A stretch of 64,000 nucleotides of DNA from Symsagittifera roscoffensis (lineage: Eukaryota; Xenacoelomorpha; Acoela; Convolutidae): contig NC_087068.1 in assembly GCF_963678635.1 (NCBI RefSeq), forward strand, positions 53,158,213-53,222,212, read 5' to 3'. This document shows, one piece after another, positions 43,599 to 54,755 of the stretch. Positions within the stretch are counted from its first letter, which is position 1, and every line of letters begins with the position of its first letter. The notes beneath the pieces are model-generated. The model had not been told where the DNA came from and made no database searches. It worked only from the letters and a program-made list of their open reading frames with translations. A program made the position numbers and the translations under genes.

Positions 43599-44008
43599 TG
43601 GAACCTGATCTAAACTACATTTTATGATTGGATAATTTAGATATTTTACCAATGTAAAGTATTTAATATTAACCAATCATGATCCATCTAACTAACAACC
43701 CACTTATTTGTAAGTGCTGAAGTTACTTGTAATTTCAGCACCAGAGAGATTTGAATTTAACTTAGAAATTAGTTGGACTCTCCCGAGCACTTCAGCAGCC
43801 GCAATAAACCAGTATACCCTAGATCTATTGAGCCTAGCAGAGACTAGTTAAACAACCTGAGACTAGATAGTATAAGAGTAAGATTAGGATCGGTATTAGA
43901 CTAAGAAGTTGCACGAATCTATCCGGCCGAAAATAAGATAGCGTGACGAGCAGACGGTGTACCCTATCCGAAATTACTCTATGAGTTAACCACCTCGGTC
44001 CTAACTCA
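43599..44008 (+). repeat. 5' LTR of element 2
   Basis: Starts TGGAACCTGATC, ends GTCCTAACTCA. Poly(A) signal AATAAA at 43803-43808. A related, diverged LTR begins at 63680. Confidence 0.9.
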
Positions 44009-44010
44009 TC

Positions 44011-44033
44011 TGGTGCGACCATAAGTCTCGAAC
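44011..44033 (+). other. Primer-binding site of element 2
   Basis: Two bases after the LTR, TGGTGCGACCATAAGTCTCG starts with TGG. Its complement ends in ...CGCACCA and upstream has GTTCGAGA, the T-loop signature of a tRNA. The match thus seems to cover the tRNA 3' end into the T-loop. The exact tRNA is not identified. Confidence 0.65.
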
Positions 44034-44095
44034 AAGACCTTAATAGCTTAGAATTAACCAAAATAGATTAGAAATTAGACAAAAACATTTACAAA

Positions 44096-44329
44096 ATGTT
44101 ATACGACAATAATTTAATCGAAATGTCTCTACGACTCAATAGATCAGAGCCAATATTCCGAACCATAACAGAACTACCCGGAATTGGAAGAAGACCTCGA
44201 ACCAGAGACGACATACGACAAAGTAGAAACTTGCCATATAGCTATATGATAGTTAGGCAAAAACCAGAACAAACTTTTATATTTAGAATATTACTGGCAA
44301 TGAATTTAGATTTTCGTTTGCAAACATAA
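44096..44329 (+). CDS. Small leader ORF of element 2
   Basis: 77 codons from the first ATG after the primer-binding site. The peptide is basic and Arg-rich (LPGIGRRPRTRDDIRQSRNL) and has no known family. It could be a leader peptide, a regulator or chance. Being the first ATG, it would affect how ribosomes reach the later frames if the leader is not spliced. Confidence 0.35.
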   Translation: MLYDNNLIEMSLRLNRSEPIFRTITELPGIGRRPRTRDDIRQSRNLPYSYMIVRQKPEQTFIFRILLAMNLDFRLQT

Positions 44330-44659
44330 AACCTTGAAGTTAATCTTCAAAATCATTTCAGGCGCTAAACAAAATTATTAATATACAATAACGATTGATA
44401 AAAAGATCTAAGATCGTTTTCCTAAAATTCTGCAGTAATATACAAAACATGTTTGAAAAATATTTATTGAAAAATAAAAATAAAAATTAGTAGCATGACA
44501 ATAAATGGTTAGTAATCATAAATCATCCTGTTGTTCCAGCTCCATCACCTAAAACATAACAGCAATCATAAACCCACTAATATCATCAAAACACTAAAAC
44601 TTTCCTTTACACACATTTAAAATTTTATTAAAACTTAAATTCACTTAATTTTAAAACCA

Positions 44660-44740
44660 GATCATCAAGGCTTATCCTTGGATCTTAAATCATTTTCTAC
44701 TTAATTAAATTTCAAATTTGATCATCAAGGCTTATCCTTG
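44660..44740 (+). promoter_or_regulatory. Duplicated leader hairpin of element 2
   Basis: GATCATCAAGGCTTATCCTT followed by GGATC occurs twice, 54-55 bases apart (about 44660 and 44715). Each copy folds as CAAGG, a CTTAT loop and CCTTG. Paired identical hairpins in a retroviral leader are typical of packaging or dimerisation sites, but the role here is inference. Confidence 0.5.
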
Positions 44741-44886
44741 GATCAAACAGAACAACTTTGTTCTCCCCCACCCACTTAATTAGTGTCTAACGGCCTCAAA
44801 CGTCGATTCACTACCCAACCCTTTCTAAAGACCCAAGACTAATAGAAATTTTTAAACAAAACTAATCATTCAAATTAGGATAAACA

Positions 44887-44915
44887 GTGAAGAACTTCGG
44901 TTATTCATCCTTCAC
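44887..44915 (+). promoter_or_regulatory. UUCG-capped stem-loop in the leader
   Basis: GTGAAG (44887-44892) pairs with CTTCAC (44910-44915), and the inner AAC-TTCG-GTT forms a stem closed by a UUCG tetraloop. A second stem with the same loop, ATTC-TTCG-GAAT, lies at 45122-45133. UUCG loops are very stable, so a structured RNA is likely. Confidence 0.5.
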
Positions 44916-45261
44916 TTGACCCCCCCTTTTACCAGACCCAGGATAAATCTTAGACTTAGTAAGTTTAAAATAGTATCTAACGAACTACTCGCGTTCTAAT
45001 TATACCTGAACCTTGTGGATCGATTTACTATTCTCCAACCCTTGAACACAATCACTACCCCTAAGTAAGATTAAGTAAGTTAACACCTTAACTTATACTA
45101 GCCACGAGAAAGTAAAAAATCATTCTTCGGAATCGATATACTTTTCTCTCCAACCCTGAACAAACAGACCCAGGTTAAGCTAACCAAAAAATCGTAAGAA
45201 CTAACAGTTTAAGAAAATAGAAACCATTTAACAATCTTTTGCATCCGTCATTCTAAACCTT

Positions 45262-45639
45262 ATGTCATTTAAAAACCTAGGAAATAAACAAACAATCGTT
45301 TTACACAATTGTGAAATAGATAACAAAAAATACGACCTTGTAATCACACCTCATACACAAACAGTTGGATACATTCGAACAAAACGACAAACACTAAAAA
45401 GAAAAATAATAACGAAACAAAGACAAATAACACGAAAAAGATTTTCAAAAAATCGAAACGCATTTTCAGAATCAGAAACCAACAGTTTAGACGAACTTTA
45501 CAAACTAAAAGAATCAATAGATAAAAATTGCCCACTTCACGATCAATTATATTTTTCTGACTCAGAAACAACTTCAAATTCATCAAAAAGAGGAAAAAGA
45601 AGAATAAAAAAGCAGTATAAACACAAACCAGTACATTAA
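45262..45639 (+). CDS. Basic ORF upstream of gag-pol in element 2
   Basis: ATG at 45262, 125 codons. The first third has alternating hydrophobic residues (IVLHNCEIDNKKYDLVITPH); then comes a Lys/Arg-rich stretch (TKRQTLKRKIITKQRQITRK), a Ser/Glu patch and a final basic cluster (SSKRGKRRIKKQYKHKP) that looks like a nuclear localisation or RNA-binding signal. It ends 64 bases before the gag-pol ATG in a different phase. It could be an accessory regulator (comparable in position only to retroviral leader products). No family recognised. Confidence 0.55.
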   Translation: MSFKNLGNKQTIVLHNCEIDNKKYDLVITPHTQTVGYIRTKRQTLKRKIITKQRQITRKRFSKNRNAFSESETNSLDELYKLKESIDKNCPLHDQLYFSDSETTSNSSKRGKRRIKKQYKHKPVH

Positions 45640-45703
45640 TATAATTGGAATCAACCAATTCGACACATTAATAATTACATATTAACAGTCATCGAACGAA
45701 AAA

Positions 45704-48700
45704 ATGAGCTCAACGCACACTCCAGGTGAAGAAAGTCCAGATGATGATGAAATCTTTCCTTTTATAGTAGACGCAGATACTGATAGAGGACAACACATAT
45801 TTTGTCAAAATTTACTCGTAAATTTATTTGAACCCGGAATCAGTCCATGTAAAACAGAGTTCCCAGATGTAAAAATCAAAAGACAAATCATAGACCACTA
45901 CTTAAAAGATATATGCAACATAACACAACAGTATGGAATCTACTCCATAGAATTCACCTCACCAAACCATAATAATAGAAAATATACAATTCAAACAGAC
46001 GATCTTGATTTAGAATTTTCAAAAGTTTTTTCAGAATATATAAAAAGCATCCAATATCATAACTCACAAAGAGCAAACTCCATATTCACCAATGAAGTTT
46101 TCGCAATAATATATAGTTATATTTCGATATTAGAAAACGAAATTCCAATAACAAATGTCTCACCGACAGAAACATCTAAACATTTAAGAGTACGACATGA
46201 AATCACACTACTCTCTAGTTATTTAAACATCATTAAAGAAAATTTCACGAAAGACGACGTTTCACAACATACAAAACACGATCTACAAAAAATTTTGGCA
46301 TGGTTCATAATAGATTATTTCACACACAATATAGATTTAATTGCACAAGCAAGAAAAAATTTTAGACCCCAAAACTCGAACGATGATACCGCTATCACAG
46401 AACAATCAGATTATGTTTGGGACCCCGAATGGTCTCATCCCGCATTTATAAGCTTCCCACAAACAATCTCAAGTCAAGCAATAAGTACGATATCTTACAT
46501 AAGAGATTATGTAAAAGTAATACCATTAACCATTGATGCAACACCATTAAACTATAATACATTTTTGCCCGATACACAAAATAATAGTTTAAACTCTACA
46601 GTTATACACAATGAAAACCTCAATGGAACTAGGAATCTTACTCAACAAGATATCCAGACACCATCACACTTCATAAATGAAGAAATTGTACACACAACAA
46701 CTACACAACAAAGTATTTCACCAATACGCCCAAATTTAACAACACCAAGAAATACAAATCCTTCACAAACACAGGTAACCTTACAATCAACCGTTAAACC
46801 TTCGGTTGCCCCTAAATATTCACATATGGATTACCAAACATACAGACCCATGACAATACCATCAAAAACACACAAAACATTCACTAGAAACAACTTTACA
46901 GACCATAATTATAATTATACACATCCATCAAAAACATATAACCAACCACAAAGAAATTTTAACCAATATACAAGATCTCGAAAATGGGATAACCCAATGA
47001 CCCAACCTAATTCAATAAATTTCCAAACAAATCCTCCACAGGATCACAGTGAAAATTACCCATTTTTTCAACAAAATAAAAATAAAAAACAGACATCTTA
47101 TCAAATGGATTATTTATCCTCAGATGATGATTTCTTACAACCAGATATATTTGCACCAAATACTCAAGAATATCGTAGACAAGGAATACAGAAAACACGT
47201 ACAAATCATAGAAATTTTTCTCCACAACCAATAGATGCACAACATCAACAACCAATTCAACAACAAAATCTAATTAATACACAATCTTTTCAACCAATTC
47301 AACAACAAAATCCAATGACTACACACTCGTATCAACCATCACAAATGCAAAATGAAATACCACTCCCATATTATCTCCAACAACATGAAATAACAAGAAA
47401 CCAACTTTCAAATTTTTCTCAAATGCCAAATGCAGCAGAATCATTACAAATGACAATGAATCCATACCTTATGGGTGGATCATCAATAACATCAAACAAA
47501 CCTTTAATGGTTTTCACAGGAACAGACCCTGAATACTCTGTAGAAGATTATTTAAATGCAGTAACAGCAAACCTGATTTTAAATATTGGACCTGAACCAA
47601 TTAATACGCCACTACATCAAAATTGTATACATCGACGCACAGCGTTAATACAAACAACCTTAGATGGCGCAGCCCAAAAATGGTTTTCAGTACTACCTCT
47701 AGAAATAAAATCAAACTGGAAAAGGTTTACACAGGAATTTTCAAAAATGTTTGACTCCGAAAGAAACAAACAACAACAAAGAGTTTTATGTAATGAAATT
47801 CGCAGATTACCAAACGAAACCATCAAGCAAATAGCAGTACGAATCGAAACACTAGTTCGAAAAGCATATTCATTAAATACACATGACTATAAAAACACAA
47901 AGATGACAGAAATCTTAATGATGACCTTAACACCACAATTAAGGAAAATAGCAATAAAAAAGAGAGCATCCCATCCTTCTTCAATTCGAGAACCCGATTT
48001 AGATTTTCGAAAACTAGTAGACAAATTAGAACAAGCAGAAATCACGATGAAACTAGAAGAAACGGAAAATCTGAAATTACAATACGTTAACAGAATTGAA
48101 ACAACTCCCACTAATATTAATAATATACAGGAATCAGAGACAGACCTCGTTGAAAAAATCACTGAAATACTCAATATTTACGAAAAGAACCCAAACTTTA
48201 AAGGCAAACCATCTTTCAAAAAATGGTGTAATTATTGCCGACGATACGGACATAGTATTTCCGAATGTAGACAAAAACAGCAAGACAATCAAAATAAACC
48301 TCAAAAATATAAAGAACCAAATAAATCATTCTATCAATACATGAAAAAAGATCAAAATCTACCGAACAAAACAGTTTACAGCAACAACAGTTCAGGAAAA
48401 CCACTCCCGAACAATACAAATTATACAAGAAATCAATCACCATATAACTCAAGTTATAGAGGAAGATCACCAGAACGAAGAAACACGAACAATTCATCAC
48501 AAAATCACTACAATAGACCAAATAGTCGAAATAACTACTCCAGATCAAATTCAAATACACAACGATTTGTTTCTAGATCTAATTCCCAATCAAGAAATAA
48601 CTACTATCCAAACAACCAATCACGAAATTCATCATACAATAGGAATAGAAACTACTCCTATAATCGAAATAGAAGTTATTCAAACAACCGAAACCAGAAT

Positions 48701-51700
48701 TACCCGAACAATCAATCAAGGAATAACTCATATAATAGATCGAACTATAACAGACCAAACAATAATTACCAAAACAGATCGCGAAATAATTCACAAAATC
48801 GACACTCAAGTTATAATAATCGTTATAGAATTTATTCCCAATCACCACACCGGAATAATAATAACTATAATAATTCTAATAATCGCCACAGAAGTAGTAC
48901 ACCTAAACATCAAAGACAAATCAATCAAGTACAATCTAACCCAGAAACAACATCAGACCCTCCAGGTATTGATGACACAGTAACTGATACGTTACAACTC
49001 AATCAAATAAACTGTTCATCATCAGATTCAGAAAGTGATACTGAAAACACTCTTTCTATCAATATGATAAAAGTCGAAAATGACTATGAATCTGTCATAT
49101 ATGAACAACCCTTTTCATCACACATATATGAAAATCAATCAGAATTTCTTCAAAATTATTACACTACACCCATAAATTCCACACCAACGACGCAAGAAAC
49201 AAACGAGATTAACACAACAAATCAAACCAATAAAAATACCAAAACAAAATGCTTGAATACAAACCACATTTATCAAAATATACAAAAAGAACAACCCAAA
49301 GAAAAAATTTGGACAATACCATTTCTCTTAGAAAGCCCAAGAAATAAAGAATTTCAACCACCAGACCTTGAAATAGATTTTTTAATTGATTCAGGAGCAG
49401 AATCAAACATAATAAACATCCCCACATGGAATGAAATAAAAACTTTACACCCAAAGCTAACACCTCTTGAAACCTCCAGTAAGTTAGCAACAGCACAAGG
49501 ATCAACATTGATAAACTACGGAAAAATCCAATTATTTCTCCTCCCCACCAGAACAATGGAGCAAAGCAAAATTTTAAATAAGCCATTTAAACAAATATTC
49601 CATATCACTGACATTAAATATAATATCATTGGAATACCATTTATTTCGAAGTATATACCAACAATTAACATACTAAATAGTAAAATATTAATCAAAGATA
49701 AATATACAAAAACAAAAGAAACATCCTTAACATTTTTTCAAAGATTAAATAAACAACCACCATTCTTTTCAAAATTCTACCCGATATTTAACCAACAAAG
49801 AAAACACCTAAAACCACTATCAGGAAATATCTATAATTTTTCAATCAAACAAGTTCACCAATATGATAAAGAACAAAACAAACAAAAATTTTATATGTCA
49901 GAATTTGAATTCAAACCTATTCACAAATTTTTCAAAATCACAATCTCATCCATAAAAAATTTGAAAAATTCGAATTCCGATATCATTTCCTTACATGTCT
50001 ATAACAACACACCTTACCAAGTAACATTACCTTTAGGACTTTTAGGATATTGTGAAACCAACGCTACAATATCACCAATACACGAAAAAGCCTATCGCGT
50101 AAATAATATACTCCAATTACTAGATATTTGCCAATCTACAATTCTTAATGAAGAATTATCTATAAATAATATAATAAGTAACGAAAACAGAAATACGGAT
50201 TATTTCACAAAAACTCCATATTTCAAACCTACATTCAACATAAGTAACTACACAGAGGACCAACAAAAATTTTTAACAATGTTTAATTTCCAACATTCAC
50301 AAATAACACAAGACGAATTCGAAAAATTAGCCAAACAGCTAATTAAATATTCATCAGTCTATGCAACATCAAAATTTGATGTTGGCAAAATCAGTTCATC
50401 ACTACATCTCCCGTTAAAACCAGACGCAGTTTTCAAAAAACAGAGAGCAAGTAAAGTACCAATTCACTTACATGATAAAGTGAATAGATTACTCGATATT
50501 TTAGAACAATACAACATTATATCACCAGTTAATAAAGAAGAACAACCAAAAGGCAACACATTTATCAACCCCGTTATCATTCTAGCTAAAGGAGAATCAT
50601 TAAAAATCGTTCTCGACGCTAGATACCTCAATTCACTCATAGATGAATCAAAATGTAATTGGCCCATTGAACCAATACAAGTTATTTTAACAAAAATAAA
50701 CGGCAAATACTTTACAACCGCCGATATGAATAGTGCATACAATCAAATGCCACTAGATGAACAATCACGACGTTTAACACAATTTGTTATCGGAAACCAA
50801 CAATACGAATTCAACCGCTTATTCTATGGAATATCCATAGGACCAGCAGCATTTTCAGCTTTTATGAGCAAAATTTTTAGACCACTGATACTCAAGAAAA
50901 ACGCAATCACCTATTTAGACGATGTTTTTATGCAATCACAAACAAAAGACGAGATGTTCAATGTTTTAGAAAAATATCACCAAATACTTCAGAACGAAAA
51001 TCTGAAGGCCGCCCCCGATAAATCACACTTCTTTTTGACAAGAGTTAAATTCTTAGGACATAATATAGAAAGAAAAACAATCACTCCATTGAAATCACGC
51101 ATTGACGCTATTCAAAAACTTCAACCACCAACAAATAAAAAGAAAATCCAAGAATTTCTTGGAATGTTAAACTTTTTAAGTAAATATGTTTATAAAATGC
51201 AATTATATCTACGACCATTTTATAACATCCTTAGACAACAAAATAATTTTGAATGGAACACAGAACATCAAACACGATTTGAAGAAAAAAAGAAACTTTT
51301 AACTGAACAAATTTCAAACACAATTCCAGACCCTAATCAACCATTTTATGCAATGTGCGATGCTTCGAACTTTGGCATCGGTGCAGCACTATTACAATCA
51401 CATAATGGTACAAATAAAATGAACCTCATATCAGCAAATTCTCGATTATTCACTCAAGCAGAGCTACGACTCTCAACTCTAATGAGAGAATGTACAGCCA
51501 TAATATATACACTGACAGAATATGAATTTCTGATACTTGGATCAAAACATCCAACAGTTCTATTCACAGACCATAAACCAATCATCTTTCTCTTTACACA
51601 AAAATCTAACCCAAACCACCGAGTTTACAGATTTCAACTAATTCTAATGAAATTTCCAAACTTACATATAGTTTGGACTGCAGGAAAAAATCTTGCATTA

Positions 51701-53926
51701 CCAGACACCTTAAGTCGAAATACACCACCTGAATTACTTACACGAAAAACAACAGTTGAAATACCCAAAAACATAAAATTCTACCTTGCAGAAAACGAAA
51801 CATCACCCCGATTGGAATGCAAATATGCAGTAAAAACTGATATTGAACAATCACAAATAAATAATTTACAACATTTCCCACTTTATTTAGATTGTCAAAA
51901 TAATCATTATGAAGTTGATCTACTTGGAACATCAACTTTCAAACCAATCCCATATTCTCAATGGATAAAAAATAACACCCAACAAAAACGAACAAAACAA
52001 CACCCGCCTAAGAAAGACCATTTTCCACTAATTGAAAAAGAAGATTTAACTGATAAAATAAATTTATCAGGACCACAAACAAATGATTCAAAATACACAA
52101 TAAATCAAGTTTTTGACCTTCACGACCCACTTGATACAATACCCTTATCTAAACTAGAAATCGAAAACATTTTTCTCCCCCCAACAGAAATAATTACAAT
52201 TTCAACACTGAAACAATATCAAAATCTTGACCCGATAATTAGACAACTAAAATCATGGCACAAATATAAAACTAAACCTGTCAAGGCAGATTCAACCATT
52301 CTAGGAAACAAAACACTCCTCCGATACTTTCGCAAATTTAACAACACAACAATTAACGAAAATACAGACCTTTTAGAGTATAACCTGAATGAATCTACAG
52401 TTCCATGTCTCCCTTTAAGTATGATTCTTATAGCTTTTAATATTTCACATACACAAAATATTAAAGGACACTCTGGATCAGAAAAAACATATTCAAATTT
52501 TATACAAAATTTTTACTTCCCAAATGCACCAATTTGGATAAAAGTACTATGCAATGATTGTATAGTATGTCAACTAAATAAACCTTACCCAAATCAAAAA
52601 CAAATAGCACAAAAACAAGATTTTAAAGGACAAAGCTTGTACTTTAACCATCGTATCTCATTTGATACCAAAGGACCAATTTCACCCTCATCAGAAGGAA
52701 ACTCCTACATTATGGTAATTGTTGACGCATTTACACATTATGTAGCAATTAACCCAGTACCACATTGTAACGCTTATTACGCTTACACAACACTCTATGA
52801 ACACTGGATAGCAAAATTCGGACTACCAGAAATTTTAGTTACAGACAACGGTACAGAATTCATAAATAATGAAATTATCACACTATGTCATTTATATAAC
52901 ATTAAACACAAACCACGTACATCTCATGCACCTTGGACAAACGGCTTAGTCGAAGGTATGAACCGTTCATTACAAGAATATCTTAGATGTATCATCAACG
53001 GAAATGATACAAAATATACCGAATGGTCAGCAGATGTAAAATTATTTCCCTTAGCATATAATTCACAAATTACGACAACTTTAGGAATGTCACCATACGA
53101 AATGGTTTTTAACCAAAAGCCACGCAAACCAATAATGTTTACAGCAAATTCTCATAAAAACGCACAAGGTTATTGTCAACCAAATAAAGACTCAATTTGT
53201 TATAACCTACCTTTACATACACACGATGAAGATCATTTTCATCACCCACAAATTCTTAAACTAGCCTCCGGTACACACACCGAATGGATTCTAAATAGAG
53301 ATAAAAAACACAATGAAATTTATCAAAAAATAACAAAAAAGTTATTACAAAGACAAAACATTAATGAACAAATCAATTCACGTTTTACACCAGCCTCCGA
53401 TTTAAAAATTGGAACATTTGTTTTAATACCTAATTTTAATACTCAAAAAGGAATTTCTAAAAAATTACAACCCCTTCGAAAAGGACCATACCAAATAATT
53501 GCAAGACCCACTGATGTCACATATAAAATTACCGACTCAAACAAAAAAGAAATCGTTCAACATCGAAACAACCTATTACCTTATTACCCAAAAGAATACG
53601 CACTCCGCGAATTAACTCAATTATATTCTTTCACAGGATTAAAAATCATTCAAAATGAACCACATCTGAAAAACACAGAACAAAATGATAACCCCACCGA
53701 AAATCAAAACACAAAACCAACCGCCACCAAAAACAATACACAAAACCATAAAGAATCCCCAAAACAAAGAAAAAATAGAAAAATGACCGAACAAATAATA
53801 CCCCAAGAACAAATCGACAAATCAGAAAATAGAAAAACAACAAGACTCCGAAATCAACCACGTAAAAACTATAAAATATTCATCCCCCAATCTAAAATTT
53901 TAAAGAAAGTGGAATTTCAAAAGTAA
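45704..53926 (+). CDS. gag-pol: Gag-pol polyprotein of element 2
   Basis: One uninterrupted frame of 2740 codons from ATG 45704. Residues 1-300 are unassigned; about 300-600 are Asn/Gln/Thr/Pro-rich; about 610-790 is capsid-like (FTGTDPEYSVEDYLNAV, WKRFTQEFSKMF); the zinc knuckle CNYCRRYGHSISEC (Cx2Cx4Hx4C) is near 842, followed by a low-complexity Asn/Arg/Ser/Tyr tract to about 1090. Retropepsin DSGAESN is at about 1229; reverse transcriptase has VLDARYLNS, FTTADMNSAYNQM and the catalytic YLDD at about 1737; RNase H CDASNFGIGAAL at about 1885. Integrase has a His-Cys finger (GHSGSEKTY, CNDCIVC), then Asp in SFDTKGP, Asp in VTDNGTEF and Glu in NGLVEGMNR. Gag and pol share one frame, so cleavage and not frameshifting sets the products. 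All catalytic residues are present. Confidence 0.95.
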   Translation: MSSTHTPGEESPDDDEIFPFIVDADTDRGQHIFCQNLLVNLFEPGISPCKTEFPDVKIKRQIIDHYLKDICNITQQYGIYSIEFTSPNHNNRKYTIQTDDLDLEFSKVFSEYIKSIQYHNSQRANSIFTNEVFAIIYSYISILENEIPITNVSPTETSKHLRVRHEITLLSSYLNIIKENFTKDDVSQHTKHDLQKILAWFIIDYFTHNIDLIAQARKNFRPQNSNDDTAITEQSDYVWDPEWSHPAFISFPQTISSQAISTISYIRDYVKVIPLTIDATPLNYNTFLPDTQNNSLNSTVIHNENLNGTRNLTQQDIQTPSHFINEEIVHTTTTQQSISPIRPNLTTPRNTNPSQTQVTLQSTVKPSVAPKYSHMDYQTYRPMTIPSKTHKTFTRNNFTDHNYNYTHPSKTYNQPQRNFNQYTRSRKWDNPMTQPNSINFQTNPPQDHSENYPFFQQNKNKKQTSYQMDYLSSDDDFLQPDIFAPNTQEYRRQGIQKTRTNHRNFSPQPIDAQHQQPIQQQNLINTQSFQPIQQQNPMTTHSYQPSQMQNEIPLPYYLQQHEITRNQLSNFSQMPNAAESLQMTMNPYLMGGSSITSNKPLMVFTGTDPEYSVEDYLNAVTANLILNIGPEPINTPLHQNCIHRRTALIQTTLDGAAQKWFSVLPLEIKSNWKRFTQEFSKMFDSERNKQQQRVLCNEIRRLPNETIKQIAVRIETLVRKAYSLNTHDYKNTKMTEILMMTLTPQLRKIAIKKRASHPSSIREPDLDFRKLVDKLEQAEITMKLEETENLKLQYVNRIETTPTNINNIQESETDLVEKITEILNIYEKNPNFKGKPSFKKWCNYCRRYGHSISECRQKQQDNQNKPQKYKEPNKSFYQYMKKDQNLPNKTVYSNNSSGKPLPNNTNYTRNQSPYNSSYRGRSPERRNTNNSSQNHYNRPNSRNNYSRSNSNTQRFVSRSNSQSRNNYYPNNQSRNSSYNRNRNYSYNRNRSYSNNRNQNYPNNQSRNNSYNRSNYNRPNNNYQNRSRNNSQNRHSSYNNRYRIYSQSPHRNNNNYNNSNNRHRSSTPKHQRQINQVQSNPETTSDPPGIDDTVTDTLQLNQINCSSSDSESDTENTLSINMIKVENDYESVIYEQPFSSHIYENQSEFLQNYYTTPINSTPTTQETNEINTTNQTNKNTKTKCLNTNHIYQNIQKEQPKEKIWTIPFLLESPRNKEFQPPDLEIDFLIDSGAESNIINIPTWNEIKTLHPKLTPLETSSKLATAQGSTLINYGKIQLFLLPTRTMEQSKILNKPFKQIFHITDIKYNIIGIPFISKYIPTINILNSKILIKDKYTKTKETSLTFFQRLNKQPPFFSKFYPIFNQQRKHLKPLSGNIYNFSIKQVHQYDKEQNKQKFYMSEFEFKPIHKFFKITISSIKNLKNSNSDIISLHVYNNTPYQVTLPLGLLGYCETNATISPIHEKAYRVNNILQLLDICQSTILNEELSINNIISNENRNTDYFTKTPYFKPTFNISNYTEDQQKFLTMFNFQHSQITQDEFEKLAKQLIKYSSVYATSKFDVGKISSSLHLPLKPDAVFKKQRASKVPIHLHDKVNRLLDILEQYNIISPVNKEEQPKGNTFINPVIILAKGESLKIVLDARYLNSLIDESKCNWPIEPIQVILTKINGKYFTTADMNSAYNQMPLDEQSRRLTQFVIGNQQYEFNRLFYGISIGPAAFSAFMSKIFRPLILKKNAITYLDDVFMQSQTKDEMFNVLEKYHQILQNENLKAAPDKSHFFLTRVKFLGHNIERKTITPLKSRIDAIQKLQPPTNKKKIQEFLGMLNFLSKYVYKMQLYLRPFYNILRQQNNFEWNTEHQTRFEEKKKLLTEQISNTIPDPNQPFYAMCDASNFGIGAALLQSHNGTNKMNLISANSRLFTQAELRLSTLMRECTAIIYTLTEYEFLILGSKHPTVLFTDHKPIIFLFTQKSNPNHRVYRFQLILMKFPNLHIVWTAGKNLALPDTLSRNTPPELLTRKTTVEIPKNIKFYLAENETSPRLECKYAVKTDIEQSQINNLQHFPLYLDCQNNHYEVDLLGTSTFKPIPYSQWIKNNTQQKRTKQHPPKKDHFPLIEKEDLTDKINLSGPQTNDSKYTINQVFDLHDPLDTIPLSKLEIENIFLPPTEIITISTLKQYQNLDPIIRQLKSWHKYKTKPVKADSTILGNKTLLRYFRKFNNTTINENTDLLEYNLNESTVPCLPLSMILIAFNISHTQNIKGHSGSEKTYSNFIQNFYFPNAPIWIKVLCNDCIVCQLNKPYPNQKQIAQKQDFKGQSLYFNHRISFDTKGPISPSSEGNSYIMVIVDAFTHYVAINPVPHCNAYYAYTTLYEHWIAKFGLPEILVTDNGTEFINNEIITLCHLYNIKHKPRTSHAPWTNGLVEGMNRSLQEYLRCIINGNDTKYTEWSADVKLFPLAYNSQITTTLGMSPYEMVFNQKPRKPIMFTANSHKNAQGYCQPNKDSICYNLPLHTHDEDHFHHPQILKLASGTHTEWILNRDKKHNEIYQKITKKLLQRQNINEQINSRFTPASDLKIGTFVLIPNFNTQKGISKKLQPLRKGPYQIIARPTDVTYKITDSNKKEIVQHRNNLLPYYPKEYALRELTQLYSFTGLKIIQNEPHLKNTEQNDNPTENQNTKPTATKNNTQNHKESPKQRKNRKMTEQIIPQEQIDKSENRKTTRLRNQPRKNYKIFIPQSKILKKVEFQK

Positions 53927-54524
53927 TTTTAACATTATACTTCACTATCTTGAAACCTTCGAAACATTTTTCATTTACATTTTTCAAAATAACATGCTGA
54001 CAAGTACGTAATAATTCTAGTTCAAAATAGACCAATAGGATTCATCCAATCCGTCACTTTCTCTAACTCAAACTAAGACCAATTAGACGAATCATATAGA
54101 ACTCCAGGCACATCTATAACTATAACTTTACGACCTCCAGGTCAAAAATAAGCAAACCACTCCAACTTGACAACTAAAATAAATATCACCATAATACCAT
54201 ACCCCTCCCTTATCTAATAACCCAAAGATCAACAATATTTCCCCAACTCAGACCACGAATACCCCCAAAGCAAATTTGTTAACTTAGCCTAAAATAACAA
54301 AATGAACATTTTAATTAGCCTAAAGTATAAAAATCTCACCATACCCCGGATCATTTGACAAACAAAAATAAAGAAAAAGACGACCTCCCAGTCACCATGA
54401 AAATTGCCCCCAACAATTTTTTACAAAACTCAACCCACTTGTCAAAAAACTAATAAATAATCCGACCACACTAGAAAATCGCCTCAAACAGCAAAAAATA
54501 TTCGACCAAGAGATCATTTCTTAA
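53927..54524 (+). other. Spacer after gag-pol
   Basis: Non-coding, A-rich and C-rich, no frame of note. Phrases such as CCAGGTCAAAAATA and CCTCCCAGTCACC recur loosely. It may hold splice sites for the downstream genes. Confidence 0.4.
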
Positions 54525-54755
54525 ATGCTCTTCTCTCAATCAGTTACTCAAATACTCATAAATCTTAAACATTTTTTTACAATACTTGAAACCTTTATTA
54601 TATTTCTTTTTGATATACTTGAATCTTTTCTAATAATCCTAATCATTTTTTGTAACATTTTTTTAATTTTCTACACTATACTCGAACTATTCCTCCAACT
54701 TTCCAAAACCCTTGATTACATCCACAGGTACGAGTCATATAACTTGTCTAAATGA
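54525..54755 (+). CDS. Small membrane ORF a of element 2
   Basis: ATG at 54525, 76 codons, mostly Phe/Ile/Leu: a hydrophobic stretch of about 45 residues (FIIFLFDILESFLIILIIFC...) could span the membrane twice. Its stop TGA overlaps the start of the next ORF as ATGA at 54752-54755, an arrangement used for stop-restart translation. Family unknown; AT-rich DNA gives hydrophobic frames by chance, but the overlap speaks for a real pair. Confidence 0.45.
   Translation: MLFSQSVTQILINLKHFFTILETFIIFLFDILESFLIILIIFCNIFLIFYTILELFLQLSKTLDYIHRYESYNLSK

Noticed and set aside
48567-48983. 138-codon plus-strand frame rich in Ile/Thr within gag-pol
   Set aside because: Alternate-frame reading of the Asn/Arg/Ser low-complexity tract.
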